Part shown: piece after piece, positions 23,401-30,263 of the stretch
Position numbering within the stretch: the stretch's first letter is position 1
How the letters are laid out: each line of letters opens with the position of its first letter
Assembly (NCBI GenBank): GCA_024695285.1
Contig: JAILIM010000013.1
Location: 1 to 30,788 of the forward strand
Source of the DNA: Bacteroidales bacterium
GTDB taxonomy: Bacteria > Bacteroidota > Bacteroidia > Bacteroidales > UBA932
Reading direction: 5' to 3'
Length of the DNA stretch: 30,788 bases
The notes under the pieces: generated by a model
The model's input: the letters and a program-made list of their open reading frames with translations, nothing else
The model's database searches: none
What the model was told of the DNA's origin: nothing
Position numbers and translations under genes: made by a program

Positions 23401-24633
23401 AACGGTGCTATCGCCGCCGGCGTTGTCGGTGAGGGATACGGACCAGTCAAGTACTGCAAGAATTTCGGTGAGATATCCGCTCTTGCTTCCGGAAAGGACA
23501 CCTGGGCCATTTTTGTCGGCGGTATCGCCGGCGTAGTTGGTGATGTTGTCGAAGGCTGCGCCAACCACGGCGAAGTCAAACTCGTGGCCGGTTCTCCTCT
23601 CGGGCGCACCAAAGGCCTGACCGAGGTCTCAATGAAGTATGATCCCGTTGCATCCGTTGCCGGTATCGTGGTTTACGCTGTAAGCGATGCGACCCACGCG
23701 GTTACCGTGATGGACTGCGAGAACAACGCCAACGTCAGCTTCACCTACGACAACCTCCACGACAAGAGCGCGGCCGTGAGCCGTTCTCCGGTAGCAGGTA
23801 TCGTTGCCAACAGCGGCGGTGACATCACCAACTGCCACAACAGCGGCAACATCCTCGCCAAGATGGTGGCCTCCGACCGCAGCAAGGCATATGCCGACAT
23901 CAACATCATCCTGCACGCTGCAGGTGTCCAGGGCTCCGACTACTTCGTGAAGAAGATAAAGTCCACCGTCGACCAGAACGAGACAACCCTCTACAACTGT
24001 TCGAACACAGGTGATATCATTGCCGATTCCGACATGACGAAGTCCAACAACACCATCGGCGGCGTGTCCGCATGGCCTTGTGCAGAATCCGCTTCCGTGA
24101 CCGAAATCAAGGGTTGCACCAACAGCGGTAATCTCTATGTCTCCGGCCTTCTCAAGATCCGCGCTGGCGGTATCGCAGGCGGCACCAACAACATCGACGG
24201 CTGCAAGAACACCGGCAGCATCTATGTTGAAAGCGCCGACAAGAGCTCCGTCTTCGGCCTCATCAACGGTTTCCACACCCAGACCCACAGCCTGAAGAAC
24301 TGCGAAGCTAACGGCACCATTGAGGCCAAGAAGGAAGTCAGCGGCCTCGGAGGCATCTGCGGCGGCGTCGGCAATGCTGAGAACACTATCTGCGAAGGCT
24401 GCAAGGTGTTTGCCCACCTCTACGGTGGCGGCACCGTCCAGTGCGGCCTCATCGTCGGACACCTCAACGGCAACACCAAGAACATCACCATCGGCACCCC
24501 CGATAGCCCCGTGACTGTGAACGGTTCCGTGGATGGTGTCACTGCAAACGCCGACAACTACATGTCCCTGATCCAGAAAGCCACCAACTACACCGAAGGT
24601 GTCCACACCTTCAACGCAGTCTTCGGCAACTAG
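20455..24633 (+). CDS. giant SusE/SusF-like lipoprotein: six starch-binding-type modules plus C-terminal beta-helix
   Basis: This 1392-residue surface lipoprotein (lipobox SASAC, Cys20) occupies the susE/F position after susD. An N-terminal SusE-like domain (about 25-160) is followed by six repeats at about 169-272, 283-386, 408-512, 519-620, 624-726 and 745-856. Each has a W-x-[VI]-x-G opening, [DE]xFK[IF]R and a following Trp; the first five also have G-[AT]-[TP]-G-D-x-EPF and GKNL-x-V. This pattern fits the SusE/SusF starch-binding modules. The sixth is divergent and has an insertion. Residues 862-1392 hold at least nine rungs of C-x-N-x-G-x-[IVL] type (Cys at 1001, 1035, 1088, 1127, 1182, 1221, 1250, 1283, 1316), as in GLUG-type beta-helix proteins. 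SusE has two modules and SusF three, so this is a large expansion. Starch binding is inferred; the role of the helix is unknown. Confidence 0.88.
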   Translation: MRKLFSYILAGITLLSASACVHEQPAVFDPTKGTAPVLLSYNVSEDGVTAEFTPGSIDMGFNKNVPPYHSFAIVELDGAKANKVIPSNVSDGKISITKTTLSKTLMSMGKAEGSTAALKMTVRLSLQDPTKDSGINGFIDSKDVLTIDSWVVEVPVPQGNPWKDYTEKSTWSVIGSIASTGNSWGNDEPMFTDGSKHVAKGLKLATSDQFKIRNNGSWDDNRGATGDTEPFIVSLGEPLTANPGGKNLAVPADGVYDLLYDPAAETITVTEAFMTYPGFDSVSEWSVIGAIASFDMSWNKDIEMSTDGTWHVAEGVELKASDQFKFRKNQDWGDNFGATGDTEPFIVALDTEYEANPGGKNLAVPEDGVYDLLVNPEAKLYKVVATLGGSCHLVGEGGPDTPEPPAFEGWGVTGSIAGAGINWDGDIDMTASGSFWVARDVKLAPSDQFKFRKAHDWGENIGATGDVEPFVVELGAKTAGAAGGKNLAVPAEGTYDLYLNPEELSFYVMTAGEVPAELASWGVVGTINSWGGSADLAMVEENGMLVRKNVALNTGDQFKIRYMSSWDVNRGAPGDVEPFIMGTDPIQAVPNGKNLGVAADGNYDVWYDALNEILFVVPAGTALSYWGVVGNITGWGGDRADYIMYKSGDFYAVKGIELNEESQFKIRYNSDWAVNRGAPGDVEPFKVDAGSVVEATQNGKNLGVNVAGKYDIYYNAAEEKLYVMGEGNDPSGAVTPEPPTPEKPTAWSIVGTIESSSWGKDFDLTNTEGDIWKYEGLTVTDTDEFKIRANHDWGTSVGGAEENEDSGIDPVGNPYKVFRPTIGTAFAAGGLNIRIAVAGTYNVTFDYAAKTILIEAGAPAAGAKVINTADELIAYLENPTEDAELGADINISGKQMLPAPEMTGNFDGKDHKITVSLGFPLFPLVRGDIKNLTIDGSFNATCGADKTVLAPIGKSYGTIQNVINRATVTLSGPAGQGGAETKNGAIAAGVVGEGYGPVKYCKNFGEISALASGKDTWAIFVGGIAGVVGDVVEGCANHGEVKLVAGSPLGRTKGLTEVSMKYDPVASVAGIVVYAVSDATHAVTVMDCENNANVSFTYDNLHDKSAAVSRSPVAGIVANSGGDITNCHNSGNILAKMVASDRSKAYADINIILHAAGVQGSDYFVKKIKSTVDQNETTLYNCSNTGDIIADSDMTKSNNTIGGVSAWPCAESASVTEIKGCTNSGNLYVSGLLKIRAGGIAGGTNNIDGCKNTGSIYVESADKSSVFGLINGFHTQTHSLKNCEANGTIEAKKEVSGLGGICGGVGNAENTICEGCKVFAHLYGGGTVQCGLIVGHLNGNTKNITIGTPDSPVTVNGSVDGVTANADNYMSLIQKATNYTEGVHTFNAVFGN
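20959..23022 (+). repeat. six tandem module-sized repeats within the SusE/F-like gene
   Basis: Repeats lie at 20959-21270, 21301-21612, 21676-21990, 22009-22314, 22324-22632 and 22687-23022. Copies 1 and 2 share a stretch of about 48 bases with few mismatches (from 21181 and 21523, offset 342). Copies 4 and 5 are also close (offset 321). Copies 1-3 and 4-5 form two sub-groups, which suggests stepwise duplication. Confidence 0.85.
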
Positions 24634-24649
24634 ACCAGACTCATCCCTG

Positions 24650-24684
24650 AAAAAGGCCGGCGCATCTGCGTCGGTCTTTTTTTT
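24650..24684 (+). terminator. rho-independent terminator after the SusE/F-like gene
   Basis: GGCCGGCGCA (24655-24664) pairs with TGCGTCGGTC (24667-24676), allowing two G-U pairs, around a two-base loop, and is followed by eight T residues. It separates the MFS-susC-susD-susE/F unit from susG, at least in part. Confidence 0.85.
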
Positions 24685-24713
24685 GGTTTTCAGCGGAGTA
24701 TTTATTATTATTG
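24682..24713 (+). promoter_or_regulatory. probable promoter of susG
   Basis: TTTG (24682-24685), a 20-base spacer and TATTATTG (24706-24713, one mismatch to TAnnTTTG) lie just after the terminator and 21 bases before the susG ATG. The TTTG shares bases with the terminator's T-run. Confidence 0.5.
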
Positions 24714-24734
24714 TGGGTTGTAGAACACTGCATT

Positions 24735-26720
24735 ATGAAACGGATTTTTTTACTTATAGCAATGCTGGCGGTCGCGCTGGGATGCAATCCGGTGAATCCG
24801 GACAACGGCGGCGGCAATGGCAACGGTAATGGTGAAGGGCAGGGCGAAGGCCAGGGCGGCGATACACAGCCCGAGACCGGCGAGAAACTGGCCGATATAA
24901 CCTACCAGCTGAATGTTTACAGCTTCGCCGACTCCGACGGCGACGGCTGGGGCGACATCAAGGGCATTACCCAGCACCTGGATTATCTCGAGAGCCTTGG
25001 CGCCTCAGCTCTCTGGCTCTCCCCCATCCAGACCTCCGCATCCTACCACGGCTACGACGTCCTGGACTATAACGCCATCAATCCCAAGCTCGGCTCCGAA
25101 GCCGACTTCCAGGATCTCATCGACAAGGCCAGGGCGAAGGGCATCGACATTTATATGGACTATGTCCTCAACCACTCCGGCCGCGGGGAATGGTTCAACG
25201 CAGCTATATCTGATGCGAACAGCCCCTACCGCAGCTACTATGTGCTGTCAGACAATCCCACGGCAGACGTTGCAGCCGGCAAGGTGGACAATTACGGCGG
25301 CGCCAAGAACCCCGGCATGGGCACCTGGCACACCGCCGCCGGCGGCGATCTCGGCTACAAGGGCCGTCTCCATTTCAAGCTCGATTGGGGCAAGAAGACC
25401 ATCACCGTGACCGAAACCACGGCGGCAGCCCAGTCATCCAACCCTTCCGCCAACAAGTGGCTCTGGATAGGCAGCGCCGGCCTCGTGGGCCTATACCCAT
25501 CCGGCACTGACATCCACGAAATCACCATCGACGTCGACACCGACTGGGGCTTCCTCGTGCGCTCCTCCAGCACATCCTGGGACAACGGCACCAAGTGGGG
25601 CGGCAACGGCACCAGCCTGACCTTCGGCCAGCCCTACTCCATCAACAGCAGCACCGCCGCAGACATCACCTTCGGCGGCACGAGCATCTGGTACTTCGCC
25701 AGCTTTGACCAGTCCATGCCCGACCTCAACTACGGCCCCTACGCCCAAGCAGACGTATCCGAAGCCTTCAAGAGTCTCGCGGTGAGCGCCGACAAATGGA
25801 TAGACATGGGCGTGAACGGCCTGAGGCTCGACGCCGTGATCTGGATCTACCAGAACCAGACGGCCCCCAACGTGAGCTTCCTCAAGAAATGGTACGACCG
25901 CTGCAACACTAAATACAAATCCCGCGGCGGCAAGGGCGACATCTACATGGTCGGCGAGGCCTGGTGCGACAATGCCGAGAAGATGGCGCCATACTACGAA
26001 GGCCTGCCATCCAACTTCAATTTCTATTACTGGTACACGCTCAAAGACCGCATAAACAACGCCAAGGGTGACGATTTCGCGCAGACCGTACTCTACTTCC
26101 AGAGCCTGTTCAAGAAGTACCGTGCCGACTTCATCGACGCCATCAAGCTCACCAACCACGATGAGGACCGCGCAGCCCAGGACCTCGGCAGGAACGTTGC
26201 AAAGGAGAAGCTGGCGGCCGCAGTGCTCCTGACCTCCCCCGGCAAGCCCTTCATCTACCAGGGCGAGGAACTTGGCTACTGGGGCTCGAAGAGCAAAGGA
26301 GACGAATACATACGCACTCCTATTAAATGGACGCGCAGCGGCTCCGTAGCCTCTGCAGCCCTTGGCGGCAAGGTCGACAACGCAATGCTCAGCGCCGACA
26401 TATCCGTCGAAGCCCAGACAGACAACGACAGCTCCATACTGAAAGTTTACCGCTCCTTCGCCAAGGCGCGCAACAGTTATAAAGCCCTTGCCAAGGGTAA
26501 AATGACTGCTGTCTCCACCAGCAGCTCCGCCATTGCCGCATGGACGATGTCCTGTGACGGGCAGACCGTCCTTGTGGTACATAACTTCTCCGCAGCCACC
26601 GCGAACGTACAAATGTCCGGCATGAAGCTCACCGACTGCATCGTGTCCAACGGCAACTGCTCCGCCAGCGGCACCGCATTGACCATCGGGTCCTACGCTT
26701 CCGCAGTCTTCCTGCAGTAG
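24735..26720 (+). CDS. susG: SusG-like GH13 surface alpha-amylase with inserted CBM58-type domain
   Basis: SusG cuts starch at the cell surface. The 661-residue lipoprotein (ALGC, Cys17) has a Gly/Asn/Glu/Gln linker (25-42), then the GH13 barrel. Conserved regions are visible: I DYVLNH (142-147), II GLRLDAV with nucleophile Asp366, III VGEAW with acid/base Glu408, and IV TNHDED with Asp476. Residues about 213-325 (from HFKLDW through GFLVRSSSTSWDNGTKWG to WYFASF) interrupt the catalytic domain exactly where B. thetaiotaomicron SusG carries CBM58, and resemble it. A C-terminal beta domain follows. I chose the ATG at 24735 because it starts the signal peptide. The uvrC ATG follows its TAG stop with no gap. 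Confidence 0.95.
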   Translation: MKRIFLLIAMLAVALGCNPVNPDNGGGNGNGNGEGQGEGQGGDTQPETGEKLADITYQLNVYSFADSDGDGWGDIKGITQHLDYLESLGASALWLSPIQTSASYHGYDVLDYNAINPKLGSEADFQDLIDKARAKGIDIYMDYVLNHSGRGEWFNAAISDANSPYRSYYVLSDNPTADVAAGKVDNYGGAKNPGMGTWHTAAGGDLGYKGRLHFKLDWGKKTITVTETTAAAQSSNPSANKWLWIGSAGLVGLYPSGTDIHEITIDVDTDWGFLVRSSSTSWDNGTKWGGNGTSLTFGQPYSINSSTAADITFGGTSIWYFASFDQSMPDLNYGPYAQADVSEAFKSLAVSADKWIDMGVNGLRLDAVIWIYQNQTAPNVSFLKKWYDRCNTKYKSRGGKGDIYMVGEAWCDNAEKMAPYYEGLPSNFNFYYWYTLKDRINNAKGDDFAQTVLYFQSLFKKYRADFIDAIKLTNHDEDRAAQDLGRNVAKEKLAAAVLLTSPGKPFIYQGEELGYWGSKSKGDEYIRTPIKWTRSGSVASAALGGKVDNAMLSADISVEAQTDNDSSILKVYRSFAKARNSYKALAKGKMTAVSTSSSAIAAWTMSCDGQTVLVVHNFSAATANVQMSGMKLTDCIVSNGNCSASGTALTIGSYASAVFLQ

Positions 26721-28523
26721 ATGGACGTACGCGAAAAGATCGAGCTGCTGCCCCACAGTCCCGGAGTGTATCGTTACTACGACGACAAGGGGACGGTGAT
26801 CTACGTGGGCAAGGCGAAAGACCTTTTCAAGCGCGTGCACCAGTACTTCGTGGACCCGGACCGCCTGACCGTGAAGACACGGCTCCTGGTGGCCCGTATC
26901 GCTGACGTGCAGTATTCCGTGGTGGACACGGAGGCGGACGCGCTGCTGCTGGAGAACAACCTGATCAAGCAGTACAAGCCCCGCTACAACATACTGCTGA
27001 AGGACAGCAAGACGTATCCGTGGATATGTGTGACTTCGGAACCCTTTCCGAGGGTATTCCTGACGCGGCGGGTGGAAAAGAACGGCTCCCGTTACTTCGG
27101 GCCATACAGCTCCGCGCTGCACGCCCGGGGGCTGCTGGAGTTCTTCGGCCGCAACTGGCCCCTGCGCAGCTGCCGGCTGAAAATCGACTCCGACGCCATT
27201 CTCCGGGGCAAGTACCGCCCGTGCCTGGACTACCACATCGGCCGCTGCCGGGGCTGCTGCGTGGGGAAGGTCTCGGAGCAGGAATACGACTCGTGGATAG
27301 ATGAAATCGTCCATCTGCTCAAAGGCGGCGTGAGTGAGGTCATAGGCAAGTACAAGGCCGCCATGCAGCAGGCCTCCGACGCCCTCGATTTCGAGACGGC
27401 GCAGTTCTGCAAGCAGCGCGTGGAGGCCCTGCAGAAGCACTACGCCAAATCCATAATCACGGCCGCGGGCGAGCGGGACCTGGACGTGTTCTCGCTGGTC
27501 TTCGACGGCCCTGACGCCTTCGGCAACTTCCTGCGTGTGCGCGGCGGTGCCATCATCCAGAGCCTCAACCTCGGCTTCAAGATGCAGATCGAAGAGGAGC
27601 AGGCGTCGGTGCTGAGCAGCTTCATAGCAGAAATCGAGAGCAAGTTCGGGGAGCTGGCGCATGAGATCGTGGTGCCGTTCCTGCCTGACGTGGAACTGGA
27701 CGGCGTCACGTTCACCATCCCGGCCCGCGGCGACAAGCTCTCGCTGCTGGAACTCAGCGCGAAGAACGCCAAGGAGTTCCATTTCAACACGCTGAAGCAG
27801 CGGGAGCACACCGACCCGGACGCCTTCCGCGAAGGGGTGATGGAGGAGCTGCGCAAAGCCCTGGGGATGAAGGAGTTGCCGCGCCACATCGAATGCTTCG
27901 ACAACTCCAACACCCAGGGCACCAATCCGGTGGCCTCGTGCGTCGTGTTCCGTAACGCGGAGCCGTCGAAGAAGGACTACCGGCGCTTCAAGGTGAAGAC
28001 TGTCATAGGCGCCAACGACTACGCATCCATGAAGGAAATAGTGAACCGCAGGTATTCACGCATGCTGGAGGAGGCGCCGGACGACCTGCCGCAGCTGGTG
28101 GTGATTGACGGCGGGAAGGGGCAGCTGGGCTTCGCCTGGCAGGCAATATGCGAGCTGGGGCTGCAGGACAAGTTCATGGTCGTGGGCCTGGCTAAGCGGC
28201 TGGAAGAAGTGATACGTGTGGGTGACCCTTATCCTTTGTTTTTAGACCGTAATTCGCAGGCGCTGAAGTTGCTGCAGCAGGCGCGTGACGAGGCGCACCG
28301 CTTCGGCATAACCTTCCACCGGCAGCTGCGGCGCAAGGCTGAAGTCCACAGCACGCTGAGGGATATTCCTGGTGTGGGGCCGCGCACGGAAGAGCGTCTG
28401 TTACTGCACTTTGGCTCGCTCGCCCGCATCCTGGCAGCGCCTGAAGCGGACGTGGCGGCGCTGGTGGGACCGAAGCTTGCAAAGCTGATTAAGGAAAAGG
28501 GCGGAGGTTGCAAATCTCAATAA
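26721..28523 (+). CDS. uvrC: excinuclease ABC subunit C
   Basis: UvrC makes both incisions in nucleotide excision repair. The 600-residue protein has the N-terminal GIY-YIG nuclease ([31 protein letters not shown], residues 13-43), a Cys-rich block ([15 protein letters not shown]), a UVR motif that binds UvrB (about 205-240), the RNase H-like second nuclease ([22 protein letters not shown] and [10 protein letters not shown]) and a C-terminal helix-hairpin-helix pair ([36 protein letters not shown]). Its start codon directly abuts the susG stop, so some of its transcription probably comes from the susG promoter or from inside susG. Confidence 0.97.
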   Translation: MDVREKIELLPHSPGVYRYYDDKGTVIYVGKAKDLFKRVHQYFVDPDRLTVKTRLLVARIADVQYSVVDTEADALLLENNLIKQYKPRYNILLKDSKTYPWICVTSEPFPRVFLTRRVEKNGSRYFGPYSSALHARGLLEFFGRNWPLRSCRLKIDSDAILRGKYRPCLDYHIGRCRGCCVGKVSEQEYDSWIDEIVHLLKGGVSEVIGKYKAAMQQASDALDFETAQFCKQRVEALQKHYAKSIITAAGERDLDVFSLVFDGPDAFGNFLRVRGGAIIQSLNLGFKMQIEEEQASVLSSFIAEIESKFGELAHEIVVPFLPDVELDGVTFTIPARGDKLSLLELSAKNAKEFHFNTLKQREHTDPDAFREGVMEELRKALGMKELPRHIECFDNSNTQGTNPVASCVVFRNAEPSKKDYRRFKVKTVIGANDYASMKEIVNRRYSRMLEEAPDDLPQLVVIDGGKGQLGFAWQAICELGLQDKFMVVGLAKRLEEVIRVGDPYPLFLDRNSQALKLLQQARDEAHRFGITFHRQLRRKAEVHSTLRDIPGVGPRTEERLLLHFGSLARILAAPEADVAALVGPKLAKLIKEKGGGCKSQ

Positions 28524-28544
28524 TATTACATACCTTTGCAACCT
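28505..28544 (+). promoter_or_regulatory. acpP promoter framed by a perfect 10-bp inverted repeat
   Basis: GTTG (28507-28510), a 20-base spacer and TACCTTTG (28531-28538) form a Bacteroidota-type promoter upstream of acpP. The arms AGGTTGCAAA (28505-28514) and TTTGCAACCT (28535-28544) are exact reverse complements, 30 bases centre to centre (about three helical turns), and cover both promoter elements. This would suit a dimeric repressor or a looped complex. The left arm lies in the last codons of uvrC. Confidence 0.6.
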
Positions 28545-28590
28545 AATTTGGAAAGTTGTATTAAAATTTATAAACCAATATTTATTTATT

Positions 28591-28836
28591 ATGACGTACG
28601 AAGAAATCGTAAGTAAGGTAAAGGGCATTATCGTCGACAAGCTCGGCGTAGAGCCTTCCGAAGTGACGGAAACCGCCAACTTCACCAACGACCTCGGTGC
28701 AGATTCTCTCGACACTGTCGAGCTCCTCATGGAGTTTGAGAAAGTGTTCGGCATCAAGATCCCCGATGAGGAGACCAGCGCCATCGCAACCGTCAAGGAC
28801 GCTATCGACAAGGTCGCCGAAAAGCTCGCCGCATAA
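28591..28836 (+). CDS. acpP: acyl carrier protein
   Basis: The acyl carrier protein holds growing fatty acids on a 4'-phosphopantetheine arm. The 81-residue acidic four-helix protein has the attachment motif GADSLD with Ser39 and the family helix [23 protein letters not shown]. An AT-rich stretch precedes the ATG, as usual in the phylum. In many Bacteroidota fabF and rnc follow acpP. Here a terminator follows immediately, so the gene appears to be a single-gene unit. Confidence 0.97.
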   Translation: MTYEEIVSKVKGIIVDKLGVEPSEVTETANFTNDLGADSLDTVELLMEFEKVFGIKIPDEETSAIATVKDAIDKVAEKLAA

Positions 28837-28859
28837 GCAAGCCCCAAAATTGAATTCAC

Positions 28860-28891
28860 AGAGGACGCGCCGCGTGGCACGTCCTCTTTTT
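28860..28891 (+). terminator. rho-independent terminator of acpP
   Basis: AGAGGACG (28860-28867) and CGTCCTCT (28880-28887) form a perfect 8-bp stem with a 12-base loop, followed by a T-run that ends at 28891. It lies 24 bases after the acpP stop. Confidence 0.88.
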
Positions 28892-29132
28892 GTGCCCCGC
28901 CGCCCCCCGTTCAAGTGGCCACGGGCGGCCACTGGTTTGAGGTTGCAACCTCTCCTCCGGCCGCTACCCTGTCATTCTGACTTCCTCCTTTTCATTCTGA
29001 GCGCCCCCTGTCATTCTTTGATAATCTCCTTGATACGGCAAACAAGTAATTCAGGAAGAGAAATCCATTCTCTTCGGGAGCGGAGGGCGAAATATGTGGA
29101 GAATACAATTATTTTCACTATAATTGTATGCT
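28892..29132. other. intergenic region between acpP and the GH53 gene with short repeats
   Basis: I see no gene here. It holds a 6-bp-stem hairpin (28915-28920/28927-28932), a perfect 14-base palindrome GAGGTTGCAACCTC (28939-28952), three copies of TCATTCT at 28972, 28992 and 29011 (spacing 20 and 19 bases), and a perfect 9-bp inverted repeat just before the GH53 start. The palindrome shares GGTTGCAA with the inverted repeat at the acpP promoter. Confidence 0.6.
29103..29129 (+). promoter_or_regulatory. perfect 9-bp inverted repeat upstream of the GH53 gene
   Basis: ATACAATTA (29103-29111) and TAATTGTAT (29121-29129) are exact reverse complements with a 9-base gap (18 bases centre to centre). 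The second arm ends 3 bases before the ATG at 29133 and includes TATAATTG, a one-mismatch -7 element. It could be an operator or a hairpin that covers the start of translation. Confidence 0.45.
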
Positions 29133-30260
29133 ATGCTTAGAGTAACCACATTGATTGCGGCGGCGCTGGTCCTGGCGGCGTGCGGCAAGGCCGGAGGAGA
29201 GGCTGGGGGCAAGCCCGGCGGAGAATCCGGAAATAACACTGAAAACCCCTCCCAGGAGCAGCCGGCGGCAGTCCAGACGCCCGGTTTCGCCAAGGGCGCG
29301 GACATCAGCTGGACCTCCGAGATGGAAAAGTCCGGCAAGACCTTCAAGAAAGCCGACGGCACGCCAGCCGATATCTTCGAAGTCCTCAAGGACTGCGGCA
29401 TCAACTCCATCCGCCTCCGCGTGTGGGTGAACCCCACGGGCGGCTGGAGCGGCAAGGACGACGTGGCCGCGCTGGCCCTTCGCGCCGCCAAGGCCGGAAT
29501 GGCCCTGATGATAGACTTCCACTACAGCGACTTCTTCGCCGACCCTTCGCGGCAGACCTTCCCTAAGGACTGGGAGGCAGACAAGGCCGATGCCGCCAAA
29601 ACTGCGGCCCGCATCAAAGCCCACACCAACGAAGTTCTCAACACCCTGAAAGACAAGGGCGTCAGCCCCGCGTGGATACAGATAGGCAACGAGACCCGCA
29701 ACGGCTTCCTCTGGCCCCTCGGGCAGCTCTGGGACAACTCCGGCGACATCTCCGGCGGCTGGGCCCGCTTCGTCCAGCTCTACAACGCCGGCTACGACGC
29801 CGCCAAGGCAGTGTTCCCGCAGGCCGCCGTGATGCCCCACCTCAACAACGCCTGGGAAGACAACGACTGGTGGTTCAAGAAGTTCAAGGCCCAGGGCGCC
29901 AGGTTCGACGCCGTCGCCCTGTCGCACTACCCCCAGACCGAGAGCGGCAAGACCGCCGAACAGGTGAACTCCAGCGCCCTCGCCAGGATCTCCGCCCTCG
30001 CCTCAGCGTACGGCGTGCCGGTCTACGTGGCCGAAGTGGGGGTGAAGCCCGCCACCGAAAGCGCCTCCGCCGCAGTGCTGAAGGCCTTCATGGACGGGGT
30101 GCGCAAAATATCCGCCTGCAAGGGTGTATTTTATTGGGAACCTGAAGTTTACGGTGGGTGGAAGCCGGCCGTGTACAGCACCCTCGGCTGGGGTTCCTAC
30201 GACATGGGCGCATTCCTCTCCGATGGCCGCCCCTCCAGCATCATGAACGTATTCAAGTAA
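29133..30260 (+). CDS. GH53 endo-beta-1,4-galactanase lipoprotein
   Basis: GH53 enzymes cut beta-1,4-galactan, the side chain of pectic rhamnogalacturonan I and arabinogalactan. The 375-residue protein is a lipoprotein (VLAAC, Cys17) with a Gly/Glu-rich linker (20-45) and a single catalytic barrel. Family motifs are GADISW at the start, GINSIRLRVWVNP, MIDFHYSDFFADP, WIQIGNET with acid/base Glu187, and VYVAEVG with nucleophile Glu301; the end reads GGWKPAVYST-LGWGSYDMGAFL. The ATG at 29133 gives a proper signal peptide. It precedes a GH13 lipoprotein by 3 bases and is probably co-transcribed with it. Lipid anchoring suggests action at the cell surface or periplasmic face. Confidence 0.93.
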   Translation: MLRVTTLIAAALVLAACGKAGGEAGGKPGGESGNNTENPSQEQPAAVQTPGFAKGADISWTSEMEKSGKTFKKADGTPADIFEVLKDCGINSIRLRVWVNPTGGWSGKDDVAALALRAAKAGMALMIDFHYSDFFADPSRQTFPKDWEADKADAAKTAARIKAHTNEVLNTLKDKGVSPAWIQIGNETRNGFLWPLGQLWDNSGDISGGWARFVQLYNAGYDAAKAVFPQAAVMPHLNNAWEDNDWWFKKFKAQGARFDAVALSHYPQTESGKTAEQVNSSALARISALASAYGVPVYVAEVGVKPATESASAAVLKAFMDGVRKISACKGVFYWEPEVYGGWKPAVYSTLGWGSYDMGAFLSDGRPSSIMNVFK

Positions 30261-30263
30261 CAT

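Noticed and set aside
21415..23568. Minus-strand open frame of 717 codons opposite the SusE/F-like gene
   Set aside because: Its internal repeats simply mirror the module repeats of the coding strand; no start context or domain.
25491..27887. Minus-strand open frame of 798 codons opposite susG and uvrC
   Set aside because: Long only because strong C-ending codon bias on the plus strand removes stops; it spans two real genes and has no family features.
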